Below are positions 17,886 through 26,526 of a stretch of DNA of 64,000 bases, one piece after another; position 1 is the first letter of the stretch, and each line of letters begins with the position of its first letter. The position numbers and the translations under genes were made by a program. Source of the DNA: Anaerocolumna chitinilytica. GTDB taxonomy: Bacteria; Bacillota; Clostridia; Lachnospirales; Lachnospiraceae. The stretch lies in contig NZ_AP023368.1 in NCBI RefSeq assembly GCF_014218355.1, forward strand, positions 2,236,001-2,300,000, given 5' to 3'. The notes beneath the pieces were generated by a model. It worked only from the letters and a program-made list of their open reading frames with translations. It ran no database searches and was not told the origin of the DNA.

Positions 17886-18095
17886 TTAACTTAAAAGTAC
17901 TAAGCATATTATAAAGAATATACCGGTTAGTACTATAAATAAAATTTGCATTTTGAAGTAAGTTACAGCTCTACGATTTAGATCAATATCATTATCTTTC
18001 TGAGCTTTCTGCAGTGATTTTATTCCAAGATGAAAGAATACACCAATAACAGCTAATAAAATAAAAAATATGATCCCTAAAACTATCTTTAGCAT
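17886..18095 (-). CDS. Second copy of the 69-residue membrane protein (candidate orphan immunity)
   Basis: Identical to the product of 8612-8821 except for two residues (His to Arg in DLNRRAV, Leu to Met in YFKMQ). By eye about 8 of 210 bases differ and only two change the protein, which suggests the sequence is under selection. The GAGGAGG ribosome binding site is also kept. The adjoining RHS gene copy is reduced to fragments, so this would be an orphan immunity-type gene, a known pattern for RHS and CDI systems. Confidence 0.7.
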   Translation of the reverse strand: MLKIVLGIIFFILLAVIGVFFHLGIKSLQKAQKDNDIDLNRRAVTYFKMQILFIVLTGIFFIICLVLLS

Positions 18096-18111
18096 GAGAG
18101 TAAACCTCCTC

Positions 18112-18345
18112 TTAAGATATTTTATCTAAGATTCCATTATTTCTATGAATATCAAATCTGTCCCATACTTTAGCCATTGCCATTCCAAAGGATAAATTTA
18201 AGAATAGTGTACACTTGCAGTGCCGGCCGTTGCAATAATGGTTGTAAGATTATCATTTGCATCATTACTATATCCTATACTATTTGCTGGCCCTTCAGAT
18301 ACATCGCCTTTGAAATAGATTTGTTTTGTTTTGCGAAGGAGAATC
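18112..18345 (-). pseudogene. Remnant of an RHS gene 3' end
   Basis: The minus strand from 18112 encodes the same C-terminus as the intact RHS gene (VWDRFDIHRNNGILDKIS). At about 18206 it jumps to a piece matching an internal YD-repeat region (SEGPANSIGYSNDANDNLTT; compare the intact gene near 10270-10390), then to a third short match near 10575. The pieces are in different frames, so this is a deletion-scarred pseudogene. Confidence 0.75.
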
Positions 18346-18405
18346 AAACGGCCAAAAAGGGACAAATTGTTTTTGGCGGATTTTCCACTTCTTAATGCTT
18401 GTATA

Positions 18406-18476
18406 GTACAACAAAATACATAAAAGTTAAATAAATAGCAATACATATTGACATAAATGAGATTTTGTTGTACATT
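18406..18476 (+). promoter_or_regulatory. Promoter framed by a 12-bp inverted repeat
   Basis: GTACAACAAAAT (18406-18417) and ATTTTGTTGTAC (18462-18473) are exact inverted copies 44 bases apart. TTGACA (18448-18453), 17 bases, TACATT (18471-18476) lies across the second arm. Likely operator and promoter for the downstream helix-turn-helix remnant and hydrolase. Confidence 0.5.
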
Positions 18477-18510
18477 GATATGCATAAGTGATTGAAATGG
18501 AGTGAGTTAC

Positions 18511-18618
18511 ATGAATAATAGTTTCTTAACGGTATATGAAGTTGCGGATATTTTAGGATTGCACCATAAAACTGTTCGTGGATTTATTGCGTGTGGTAAT
18601 CTATTATTAAGCTGTTAG
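18511..18618 (+). pseudogene. Truncated helix-turn-helix (excisionase-type) protein
   Basis: A 35-residue reading frame, MNNSFLTVYEVADILGLHHK then TVRGFIACGNLLLSC. LTVYEVADILGLHHKTVRGFI is a MerR/excisionase-type DNA-binding motif, but the protein stops where the wing should follow (normally K....RI). It is probably a truncated regulator; the stop is two bases before the AAGGAGG of the hydrolase gene, so the pair may still be cotranscribed. Confidence 0.55.
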
Positions 18619-18633
18619 ATAAGGAGGATTCAG

Positions 18634-19488
18634 ATGAAGTTAAATCATGAAATATATAAATCAGATGATGCAAAAAATGAGATCATTAGTATGTATGACG
18701 AATTTGTCAAAAGGTATGAATTTGTAAAAAGTATTCAAATTGAGACCATTCAAGGGATAACTCATGTTTTAGTGTGTGGAGAGGAAAATAAACCACCATT
18801 GATCTTACTCCACGGATCAGGGATGAATTCTTCCATGTGGCTGGGAGAGCTTCAGGAATATGCAAAATATTACCGAGTGTATGCGGTAGATATACCAGGT
18901 GAGCCAGGAAAGAGCTTCCCAATACAAATGCCACTTACTGATAATTCCTATTCTAAATGGTTACATGACGTGATGACGAAGTTAAATGTTAGAAAAGCAA
19001 ATGTTGTAGGAATATCACTGGGGGGATGGATGGCTCTAAATTATGCAATCGTATTTCCAGACGATGTCGATAGACTTGTTCTTATATCGCCTTCAGGAAT
19101 TGGGAAACAAAAAGTATCTTTTTTATTATATGCTATTTGGTATGGTTTAAGGGGAGAGAAAGGTGTAGAAAAGCTAATAAGCAAGATAAATGGAGGAAAA
19201 CAACTGCACCCAAATATGTTACGATATCAAAAGTGTATTCGAAATGGATTCCAATACAGAACGGGAAAAATACCGATATTATCTGATGAAGAGATTCAGA
19301 ATTTGGCAGTTCCTTGTTGTATTATTGTCGGAGAGAAAGATATTATGCTTTCTTCCCAAGACACAATCCAGAGAATAAAAAAACTTTTACCGCAAGCACA
19401 AACGAATTATTTAGAGGGTGAAGGACATGCACTTGTAAATGTTACAAAAAAGGTGTGCGACTTTTTGCTTCAAGACCGCTGTAATTGA
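18634..19488 (+). CDS. Alpha/beta-hydrolase
   Basis: A 284-residue alpha/beta-hydrolase. Oxyanion-side HGSGMNSSMW, nucleophile elbow GISLGGW (Ser), acid region VGEKDIML (Asp) and catalytic His in GEGHALVN are all visible. No signal peptide. AAGGAGG precedes the ATG. The typical substrates of such enzymes are esters or lactones; nothing here narrows it. Confidence 0.88.
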   Translation: MKLNHEIYKSDDAKNEIISMYDEFVKRYEFVKSIQIETIQGITHVLVCGEENKPPLILLHGSGMNSSMWLGELQEYAKYYRVYAVDIPGEPGKSFPIQMPLTDNSYSKWLHDVMTKLNVRKANVVGISLGGWMALNYAIVFPDDVDRLVLISPSGIGKQKVSFLLYAIWYGLRGEKGVEKLISKINGGKQLHPNMLRYQKCIRNGFQYRTGKIPILSDEEIQNLAVPCCIIVGEKDIMLSSQDTIQRIKKLLPQAQTNYLEGEGHALVNVTKKVCDFLLQDRCN

Positions 19489-19494
19489 AGAATT

Positions 19495-20015
19495 CTTTGA
19501 TATGAGTGCTTTTTAAACTGAATCTCATCGCTACAGGATAATTAGGACCACACGAAGTTTTGATTGCCTCTACAATTTCTTTGGCAAACCGCAGGCGGTT
19601 GTCAAGGCTGCCTCCATATTCGTCTATGCGCTGATTAAAAAATTCCATTGCAAAACAGTCAAGCATATAGCCTTCGTGAAGAGCGTGTACTTCGATTCCA
19701 TCGGCTCGGCAATCTTTGCAGATTTTCGCTGCACTGCCAAACGCCTGAACAATTTGTTTGATTTCCTCAGTATTTAAGGCGCGATGCTGAATATTGGGAT
19801 CTCACTTGTTTGATACCGGTTAGGGTGCGATAAATTCACCTTTGGCTGCAAATGGCATTATTGATCGCCCAGCACTGGCTGTAAGCTGTAAAAAGAACTT
19901 GGTGTTATAGGCGTGAAGCTTTTCCGTCAGTTTTGATAATTGATGTTTAAATATACAAGATACAATCGTTGAAATGTGTGCAATAGTAAGTACTCCAATA
20001 GTATATACGGACAAT
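19495..20015 (-). pseudogene. Broken old-yellow-enzyme family NADH:flavin oxidoreductase
   Basis: Minus-strand pieces match this family in the right order: KLTEKLHAYNTKFFLQLTA (N-terminal part), RALNTEEIKQIVQAFGSAA, then GIEVHALHEGYML and FFNQRIDEYGGSLDNRLRF. The pieces lie in different frames, no start is seen, and the gene ends near VAMRFSLKS instead of continuing for some 400 residues. It converges on the alpha/beta-hydrolase gene. Endpoints are approximate. Confidence 0.75.
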
Positions 20016-20115
20016 TGAATAAAAGGAAATAACAGGTAATATCGAACAGAACTATTGGTTGTGAATGTGTCTTTATTGGCAGCCTCTTTCTGTAAAGCAG
20101 AGGTACTGTCATATA

Positions 20116-20946
20116 TTAGTTTATATTAGGAGAAGTGGCTTGTAAACTCATTCGAAAGGATGAGGGTGTAATCCCATATCTTTGCTTAAATAGACGGGTG
20201 AAATAGCGATAGTCCTGAAAACCGTATAGAAATGCTGCTTCACTAATACTTGCGGATGGCTGAGCATGCAAATATCTTGCTATACTCTCAAGCCGCAGAG
20301 CATTAATATAATCAATGGGAGTGCTGCCAAATTCCTTTGTAAATCTGGAAATAAAATAATTCTTTTGCAGGTGTGTAAGGTCAGCAAGTTCCTGTAGCAG
20401 AATCTTCTCTGTGATATGCTCCTGGATATAATTACTTATACTGGAGTAAAAGCTGCTCTTGGTTTCACGCAAAAGAAGTGGAAAATCAACCTTGCTGAAA
20501 AATTCATAACATAATTTAGTAAGCAAATAGTTTTGTTTCATTGCTGACAACATAGAAGGAGCCTGATAGGTCTGTATCAGCTGCTCAAATAAAGGAATGA
20601 TACTATCCGGATCAGGGTAGCAAAACAAGGTATCACGGTGATAGCAAAAATGCCAGACGTCGGAAGGATTTATGGAAAAATGACACCAGTATTTATAAAC
20701 AGGGTGTTTCGGATTATGACTGTAAGTGTGTTTTACGCCGGCAGGGATTAAGTAAAGCTCTCCTTTTTGGGGATGAAAGGTATTTTGCTGGATGGTAAGG
20801 GTGGCTTCGCCGTCCTGAAAATAATAAAACTTGTGGTAATCGTAGCAGCAATTAGTTTCCCCCCAATTGGATGCAACCACATTCAGGCTGGCAACAAGCA
20901 GACTAGGATTAAACTGTTGAAAATAGGTAGAGTAATAAGAATTCAT
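20116..20946 (-). CDS. AraC-family regulator of the fucosidase gene
   Basis: A 276-residue protein: N-terminal cupin sugar-sensing domain (YYFQDGEATLTIQQNTF, GELYLIPAGVKHTY) and a C-terminal pair of helix-turn-helix units (LQELADLTHLQKNYFISRFTK and SISEAAFLYGFQDYRYFTRL). AAGGG precedes the ATG. Divergent from the alpha-L-fucosidase gene, so it is probably its activator, responding to a sugar. Confidence 0.88.
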   Translation of the reverse strand: MNSYYSTYFQQFNPSLLVASLNVVASNWGETNCCYDYHKFYYFQDGEATLTIQQNTFHPQKGELYLIPAGVKHTYSHNPKHPVYKYWCHFSINPSDVWHFCYHRDTLFCYPDPDSIIPLFEQLIQTYQAPSMLSAMKQNYLLTKLCYEFFSKVDFPLLLRETKSSFYSSISNYIQEHITEKILLQELADLTHLQKNYFISRFTKEFGSTPIDYINALRLESIARYLHAQPSASISEAAFLYGFQDYRYFTRLFKQRYGITPSSFRMSLQATSPNIN

Positions 20947-21029
20947 AATGCCCTTCTGTTATAAAGATTTATATGCGGATAGTATAATATAATATCATAA
21001 TATTGTCCACATATTTGTTAACTTTCTCC

Positions 21030-21058
21030 ATTCATCTTGGAGTTTCAACTGATATAAT
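21030..21058 (+). promoter_or_regulatory. Fucosidase promoter, activator-dependent type
   Basis: A good -10 TATAAT (21053-21058) follows a poor -35 (ATTCAT, 21030-21035), as expected for a promoter that needs the divergent AraC activator. The 144-base region is shared by both genes. Confidence 0.5.
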
Positions 21059-21090
21059 AGAAGCATAAAAATTCTTATAGGAGGGTTATT

Positions 21091-22518
21091 ATGCCTGAAA
21101 AATTCGAAGCGTCCTTTGAATCATTGAAAAACTATGAATGCCCGGAATGGTTTAGAAATGTTAAATTCGGTATCTGGAGTCACTGGGGACCACAGAGTGT
21201 ACCTATGTGCGGGGACTGGTATGCAAGAAATATGTATATACAGGGAACTGACCAGTACAATTATCATATTAGACACTACGGACATCCCTCAAAATTCGGT
21301 TATCTGGACTTATGTAAACGCTGGAAAGCGGAGAAATTCGATCCTGATGAGCTTATGGATTTGTATTATAAAGCAGGTGCCAGATATTTTGTGGCACAGG
21401 CAATGCACCATGATAATTTTTTTAACTATGCATCAAAAATAAACCGGTATAATTCTGTTAATATTGGGCCTGGTAAGGATATATGCGGGATGTGGAAAGC
21501 TGCGGCCGAAAGATATCATATGCCTTTTGGACTGACGGAACATTTAGGAGCCTCCTTTTCCTGGTGGCATACCAACAAGGGAGCAGATACATACGGACCT
21601 TACAAAGGGGTACCCTATGACGGCAATAACATAGAGCATATAGACTTTTATCATGCAAATAATGAGCATATTCTCCCAGAAGGCAAAATGGCACAGTGGT
21701 TGACCGAAAATAAAAAGTTTCACCAATATTGGCTGGATACCATAAAAGAGTTAACCGATTTGTATCACCCTGATCTACTTTATTCCGACAGTGGGCTGCC
21801 TTTTGAAGAGGAGGGTTATCAGCCGGGGCTTGAGGCAGTCTCTTACCTGTATAATGATTCAATTAAAATACATGGTAAAAACCAGGCGGTATATAACCAG
21901 AAGAACAGAGAGGCAGAAATCTACAGGGTAGGAGTTCTGGATATAGAAAAAAGCCAGCTGGATCAAATCCAGGAGAAACCGTGGCAGACAGATACCTGTA
22001 TTGGCAACTGGTTTTATGATGCAAAGCAAAAGTATAAAAAACCGGATCAGATTATAGAAATGCTGGTGGACATTATTTCCAAGAATGGAACCATGTTGTT
22101 AAATATACTCCAAAGGCCGGACGGAACCATTGATGAGGAAGCCAGATTTATCCTTGAGGAGTTAGCAAAATGGTTTGAAATTTGCGGGGAAGCAGTTTAT
22201 GATACCAGACCTTTCAGGAGATTTGGGGAAGGCGATACAAGAGTTATGATTGAAGGATTTAAGGAAGACAAGACCGAATGGAATTCATCCGATTACCGTT
22301 TCACTTCAAAAGATAATACCTTGTATGCATATCTTATGAAAGCACCGGATAGCAGAGTGGCTGTTATTAAAACACTTACATCTGATGAGAAAGTTTCTGC
22401 TGTATCATTATTAGGTTATGGTCCGGTGGATTATAGCCAGTATTATGGGGTTTTAACAGTAAAGCTTCCCGCTGTACTGCCGACCGGATATACGAATTGT
22501 TTAAAAATTAACTTTTAG
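21091..22518 (+). CDS. GH29 alpha-L-fucosidase
   Basis: A 475-residue glycoside hydrolase family 29 enzyme without signal peptide, hence cytoplasmic. FGIWSHWGPQSVP, then AQAMHHDNF (family HHDGF) and LLYSDSGLPF, where Asp233 fits the nucleophile position, are visible. NGTMLLNILQRPDGTI is the usual block after the barrel. GGAGGG stands before the ATG. The substrate would be fucosylated oligosaccharides taken up from outside, but no transporter is adjacent. The pairing with AraC suggests induction by the sugar. Confidence 0.88.
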   Translation: MPEKFEASFESLKNYECPEWFRNVKFGIWSHWGPQSVPMCGDWYARNMYIQGTDQYNYHIRHYGHPSKFGYLDLCKRWKAEKFDPDELMDLYYKAGARYFVAQAMHHDNFFNYASKINRYNSVNIGPGKDICGMWKAAAERYHMPFGLTEHLGASFSWWHTNKGADTYGPYKGVPYDGNNIEHIDFYHANNEHILPEGKMAQWLTENKKFHQYWLDTIKELTDLYHPDLLYSDSGLPFEEEGYQPGLEAVSYLYNDSIKIHGKNQAVYNQKNREAEIYRVGVLDIEKSQLDQIQEKPWQTDTCIGNWFYDAKQKYKKPDQIIEMLVDIISKNGTMLLNILQRPDGTIDEEARFILEELAKWFEICGEAVYDTRPFRRFGEGDTRVMIEGFKEDKTEWNSSDYRFTSKDNTLYAYLMKAPDSRVAVIKTLTSDEKVSAVSLLGYGPVDYSQYYGVLTVKLPAVLPTGYTNCLKINF

Positions 22519-22546
22519 TCTTATGTGTATTAAATATGAGGTTTAT

Positions 22547-22592
22547 GAGAGGTTGCCCGGAACGATTATTAGTTTCAGGGCAACCTCTTTTT
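22547..22592 (+). terminator. Rho-independent terminator of fucosidase gene
   Basis: AGAGGTTGCCC (22548-22558) pairs perfectly with GGGCAACCTCT (22578-22588), followed by a T run. Confidence 0.85.
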
Positions 22593-23012
22593 ATAAAAAA
22601 AGGTTGCTGTTATTTTTCTTTAATATTAATGGGATGTGGATGTTTCATAATCAATATTATTATGTTTAAAATTTTACACATATTTCGTTTAATAATATTT
22701 ACACTTTATAAATTTATCATTCTTTTTTACAATGGAGTAGATATTCAAAACAAAAAGTATCTTATGCCTGATATTCCCAATGAAATGGTTAAATATTTAC
22801 ATGGAAATCTAGAAAAACCTTCGATTCACAGCAATTTTAGAAAATATTACAGAAGTCTCTGAACAGCTTGTCGGTTTAATAAAAGTTAATAAATAGAAGC
22901 ATTATTTCAATAAGCTTTTGTTACATACTTTTAACTTGTGATGTAAAATAAATGTATACACCGGATTTTATTATAAATCAGCGGAACAGGTACTTCACCT
23001 GAAATATAGGTC
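22593..23012. other. Gene-poor interval
   Basis: About 420 AT-rich bases. A frame of 108 codons starting at 22536 runs through the terminator and is not convincing, although its end (YLMPDIPNEMVKYLHG, about 22760-22805) has some protein character. CAGGT and ACCTG (about 22987-23000) could form a small stem just before the hairpin at 23013. Nothing else was recognised. Confidence 0.3.
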
Positions 23013-23050
23013 GCCGCTAAGGCTTTACTAGCTTTAGGCGGCATTTTTTT
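23013..23050 (+). terminator. Terminator-like hairpin, possible leader or small RNA end
   Basis: GCCGCTAAGGC (23013-23023) pairs imperfectly with GCTTTAGGCGGC (23031-23042), followed by seven T residues after one A. No gene ends just before it, so it may terminate a short non-coding transcript or attenuate transcription toward the gene at 23243. Confidence 0.5.
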
Positions 23051-23118
23051 GCTCTTTTTATAGCGGACATCTGAAATTTGACTTACCCCTTATTTTGGGG
23101 CTTTTACCTGTATTAAAT

Positions 23119-23139
23119 AAATGACTTAAAAAGTCATTT
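23119..23139. promoter_or_regulatory. Perfect inverted repeat upstream of APH-like gene
   Basis: AAATGACTT and AAGTCATTT around AAA, 9-base perfect arms. Possible operator about 100 bases before the ATG at 23243. Confidence 0.35.
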
Positions 23140-23242
23140 TAAAGGATATGTAAGGTTATGAAAAAAGATTGAATAATAATTTCCAGTAAATATAATGGAA
23201 TATATAGAAATCCATAGGAGATTTTTTAATGGAGGGTTAGTA

Positions 23243-24250
23243 ATGAAGAGCAAAACAAAGAATTTGTTATCAGAAGAGCAGATTAAGACACTTGTAAAAG
23301 TTAATTTTGGAGATTTATGTAAGGTTGGAAGTGTAACAGAATTAAAAGGCGGCATGTTTAATTCAGTGTATTTGATTGAGAGGATCAATGAAAAAGATAA
23401 GATTGTGTTAAAAGTAGGTGTAATACCAGGAACTACTTTGTTAACCTATGAGCAGGATGTAATGCCGACGGAAGTTAAATGTTTTCAATTAATTAAAGAG
23501 CAGACAACAATTCCTACACCTAAGATTTTAGCATTCGATTTTAGCAAAAAACATATTAATAGTAATTATTTTTTCATGACAGCCCTGGAAGGTACCTCCT
23601 TGAATAAAATATCCAGAAAAATGGAAAAGCATAACCTGGAGAAAATTAAAACTGATCTGGCAGGCTACTTCGCACAGCTGCATCAGATTAGAGGTGATTA
23701 TTTTGGATACTTTACCGATGATAAAAAATATCAGTATACTACCTGGAAAGATGCATTTTTACATATGTTTGATATGATTTTGAAGGACGGCAGGGAACAT
23801 AAAGTTAAATTACCCTACGAGAGAATCGAGAAGGTTTTAAAGGATAATTCGAACTATCTGGAAGAGATAACAATCCCGTCACTGGTGGAGTATGATTGTC
23901 ATGAAGGTAATATTTTTGTAAAGCAGGTTGAAGAGGAATATGTAATAGAAGGTATTCTTGATTTTGAACGTGCTTTCTGGGGAGATCCTATCGCTGATTT
24001 CCCGGCAGCCTTTATCATGTTGGATGATATACGAAAAGACGAAGCCTTTTTAAATAGCTATTTGAAGGAAAACAAAGAAAAGAAGCAATATACGGAAGCG
24101 GATGCAAAAAGATATCAATTATACCGGATGTATATCTTTACGATTATGGCCGCGGAAACCTTCCGATATGGATTTTTATATGCACACTTACAGGGCACCT
24201 TTTCAAAAAGTATTGTTAGGAAATGTTTGAAGGAACTGGAACAGTTATAA
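23243..24250 (+). CDS. APH-family phosphotransferase
   Basis: A 335-residue protein with the aminoglycoside/choline kinase fold. The catalytic loop reads EYDCHEGNIF where the family consensus is HGDxxxxN: the catalytic Asp and Asn are kept but the leading His-Gly is Glu-Tyr. The metal-binding Asp is in ILDFERAFWGDP. The ATG at 23243 is chosen because GGAGGG (23231-23236) precedes it. Substrate unknown; an antibiotic-resistance role is possible but cannot be claimed. The MATE gene follows 36 bases later and is probably cotranscribed. Confidence 0.8.
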   Translation: MKSKTKNLLSEEQIKTLVKVNFGDLCKVGSVTELKGGMFNSVYLIERINEKDKIVLKVGVIPGTTLLTYEQDVMPTEVKCFQLIKEQTTIPTPKILAFDFSKKHINSNYFFMTALEGTSLNKISRKMEKHNLEKIKTDLAGYFAQLHQIRGDYFGYFTDDKKYQYTTWKDAFLHMFDMILKDGREHKVKLPYERIEKVLKDNSNYLEEITIPSLVEYDCHEGNIFVKQVEEEYVIEGILDFERAFWGDPIADFPAAFIMLDDIRKDEAFLNSYLKENKEKKQYTEADAKRYQLYRMYIFTIMAAETFRYGFLYAHLQGTFSKSIVRKCLKELEQL

Positions 24251-24286
24251 CCTGGAATGCTGTAGAAGGGCAGAATGGAGATTAGC

Positions 24287-25618
24287 ATGGAAAATATATA
24301 CCAGTCTTTGCTAGGGGAGGCTTCAGTTAGCAAATTAATATGGAAAATGTCAATTCCTTCAATCATAGGAGTGATGGCTTATAATGTTTATAACATCATT
24401 GATACTATTTTTGTAGCAAAAGGTGTAGGAACAAATGCTGCCGGAGGCTTAGCAGTTTCATTTCCTCTATTTTTGTTTTTATCTGCAGTAACAACAACCT
24501 TAGGCAGCGGAGCTGCATCTGTTATGTCAAGAGCATTTGGGGAAAAGGATTATGAAAAAGCAAATAAAACTGCAGCAAATACTTTCGGATTATTTTATTT
24601 CATAGCTATTCTCATTACAATTTTTGGTCTGATATTTTTGGATCAGCTACTCTATGCTATGGGGGTTACGGATTCACTTTTGCCCTATGCGAAGAGCTTT
24701 ACTAAAATCATTTTAATCGGAGCTGTAACGAGTACAGCTTTTTCGAGTTTGATCCGAGCAGAGGGCAGTAGTAAATATGCTATGTATGTATGGGTAATCC
24801 CGATGCTTACGAATATTATCCTGGATCCGGTATTCATCTTTGGCTTCCATATGGGAGTTACCGGAGCGGCAGTTGCTACAGTTATCGCCCAATGTGTTTC
24901 AGTAGTAATGAGTATTAATTATTTCTTCTTATCAGGAAAGAGTTCGTTAAAGATAAAATTGAGACATTTTATTCCGAATGGAAAAATCCTGCAGGAGATA
25001 ATTTTCATTGGAATGCCATCCTTCATTCAAATGTTTGGATATAGTATTTCAATTATTATCATAAATCATATATTAAAAAAATACGGAGGTGATTTATCCA
25101 TAAGTACTTATGGAATCGTTAGTAAGATTAATACATTTTTGATTATTCCAATGAATGGGATTGTACAGGGAATTCAACCGATTATTGGCTATAATTATGG
25201 AGCGCAAAAGAAACAAAGAGTGTGGGAAACTATTAAAAGAGCCTCTTTTATAACAGGTATATATGGAGTTGTGATATCTCTCTCATTAATTGTACTGGCA
25301 GAACCGATTATGTATATTTTTACATCTGATCCGGCGGTAACTCGTATGGGCAGCTATATTTTAAAAATTATTAACCTAGGAATTTTATTCAGCGGTATAC
25401 AATCCATACAGTCGACTTATTTTCAGGCAGTGGGGAAAAAGCTGGCTTCCCTGATATTATCACTGTGTAATTATATTCTATGTTTTATACCAGTTACCTT
25501 AATCATGTCCAGAATATATGGGTTAAATGGAGTATGGTATTCTTTTCCCATATCAACTATAATGGCATTTTTCATATCAACTATACTTCTTATTTATTCA
25601 TTAAGAAAGGAACTATAG
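24287..25618 (+). CDS. MATE-family efflux transporter
   Basis: A 443-residue protein with 12 predicted membrane segments. KMSIPSIIGVMAYNVYNIID, the TTLGSGAASVMSRAFGEKDY block and GIVQGIQPIIGYNYGA are typical MATE (DinF/NorM-like) sequences. The ATG at 24287 has GGAG six bases upstream; an earlier in-frame ATG at 24275 includes that site. Cation-coupled export of drugs or metabolites is the family function. Confidence 0.9.
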   Translation: MENIYQSLLGEASVSKLIWKMSIPSIIGVMAYNVYNIIDTIFVAKGVGTNAAGGLAVSFPLFLFLSAVTTTLGSGAASVMSRAFGEKDYEKANKTAANTFGLFYFIAILITIFGLIFLDQLLYAMGVTDSLLPYAKSFTKIILIGAVTSTAFSSLIRAEGSSKYAMYVWVIPMLTNIILDPVFIFGFHMGVTGAAVATVIAQCVSVVMSINYFFLSGKSSLKIKLRHFIPNGKILQEIIFIGMPSFIQMFGYSISIIIINHILKKYGGDLSISTYGIVSKINTFLIIPMNGIVQGIQPIIGYNYGAQKKQRVWETIKRASFITGIYGVVISLSLIVLAEPIMYIFTSDPAVTRMGSYILKIINLGILFSGIQSIQSTYFQAVGKKLASLILSLCNYILCFIPVTLIMSRIYGLNGVWYSFPISTIMAFFISTILLIYSLRKEL

Positions 25619-25751
25619 AAAAAAGGAAAAATTATTACAGTTAATGAATAAGCAGAATGAAGTGCATGTTAATCTAACTTATTTGATTACTTATAACTTT
25701 TGATGGGGTGGAATAGCATGGCCTCATCGTTCGTATGGGTGGATTTTATAA

Positions 25752-25804
25752 AAAAGCCAGGCCGGCTGATGAGAGTACCTACAACTCATACGCCGGCCTT
25801 TTTG
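25752..25804. terminator. Bidirectional terminator
   Basis: GGCCGGC (25760-25766) pairs with GCCGGCC (25792-25798), with an inner ATGAG/CTCAT stem, A run before and T run after. It separates the convergent MATE and SIMPL genes. Confidence 0.85.
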
Positions 25805-25831
25805 ATTCTATTTTTGACACTCTAATACTTA

Positions 25832-26467
25832 TTAATAGATAAATTCCACAATTACTGAGGCTTCAATCTTTGTAGTTCCGGATTCGATTGGTGTGGCTGA
25901 GGTACCTTCTCTTAGTGCAAAGGAAGGAGAAAAAGGAATCGGTTGTGTACTTACTTCGGTAATTAAGACAGGAATGGGGTCAAAGATAATTCTTAAGCTG
26001 GACGAGATGGATTTCGCTTTCTCATAAGCGTTTTCCACTGCTAAATTAAGTGCCTGCTGATAATATAAATCAGGTTCAGCTACTTCAAAGCGTATGGATT
26101 CAATAATATTTGCCCCGTTGTATACAGCGTTATCGATGATGGTTCCAACAAACCCTAAATCCTCTATACTAACTTCATAAAGATTGCGGACAGAATATCC
26201 GCGGTCGATCTGGTTACCGTTTTGGTAATCAATAATCTTTTCAATTTGATATTGTACCGTTTTTATATCTGTAATTCCGAGCTGTCTCAACACTTCCAGT
26301 ACCTGCTGGCTAATTTTCGCGTTTTCAGACTGAGCAGACGTAACATCCTCTCCGGTAGTTAGAACACCAAGCCTTAGAATGGCGAGATCCGGATTGACGG
26401 ATACCTGACCTTTCCCTGTTAACACCATTTTCTTACCAGGGTTTTCATCTTCTCTGATGGTTGCCAT
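25832..26467 (-). CDS. SIMPL (DUF541) domain protein
   Basis: A 211-residue protein. KMVLTGKGQVSVNPDLAIL, IKTVQYQIEKIIDYQNG and the AVENAYEKAKSISSSL block are characteristic of the SIMPL/YggE/BP26 family. No signal peptide is present, unlike many relatives. Family members are linked to stress tolerance and form oligomeric channels in some species; the role here is unknown. Confidence 0.8.
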   Translation of the reverse strand: MATIREDENPGKKMVLTGKGQVSVNPDLAILRLGVLTTGEDVTSAQSENAKISQQVLEVLRQLGITDIKTVQYQIEKIIDYQNGNQIDRGYSVRNLYEVSIEDLGFVGTIIDNAVYNGANIIESIRFEVAEPDLYYQQALNLAVENAYEKAKSISSSLRIIFDPIPVLITEVSTQPIPFSPSFALREGTSATPIESGTTKIEASVIVEFIY

Positions 26468-26526
26468 ATTTTTCGCTCTATTAATAATTTATCATAATAT
26501 ATGCGAGGGATCAGAAGATTAATACT

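Noticed and set aside
22536..22862. 108-codon plus-strand frame after the fucosidase
   Set aside because: It starts inside the terminator stem, has no ribosome site and a biased hydrophobic composition; only its tail looks protein-like.
22980..23050. Riboswitch
   Set aside because: Only a small stem plus a terminator-like hairpin are visible; no known aptamer core was recognised.
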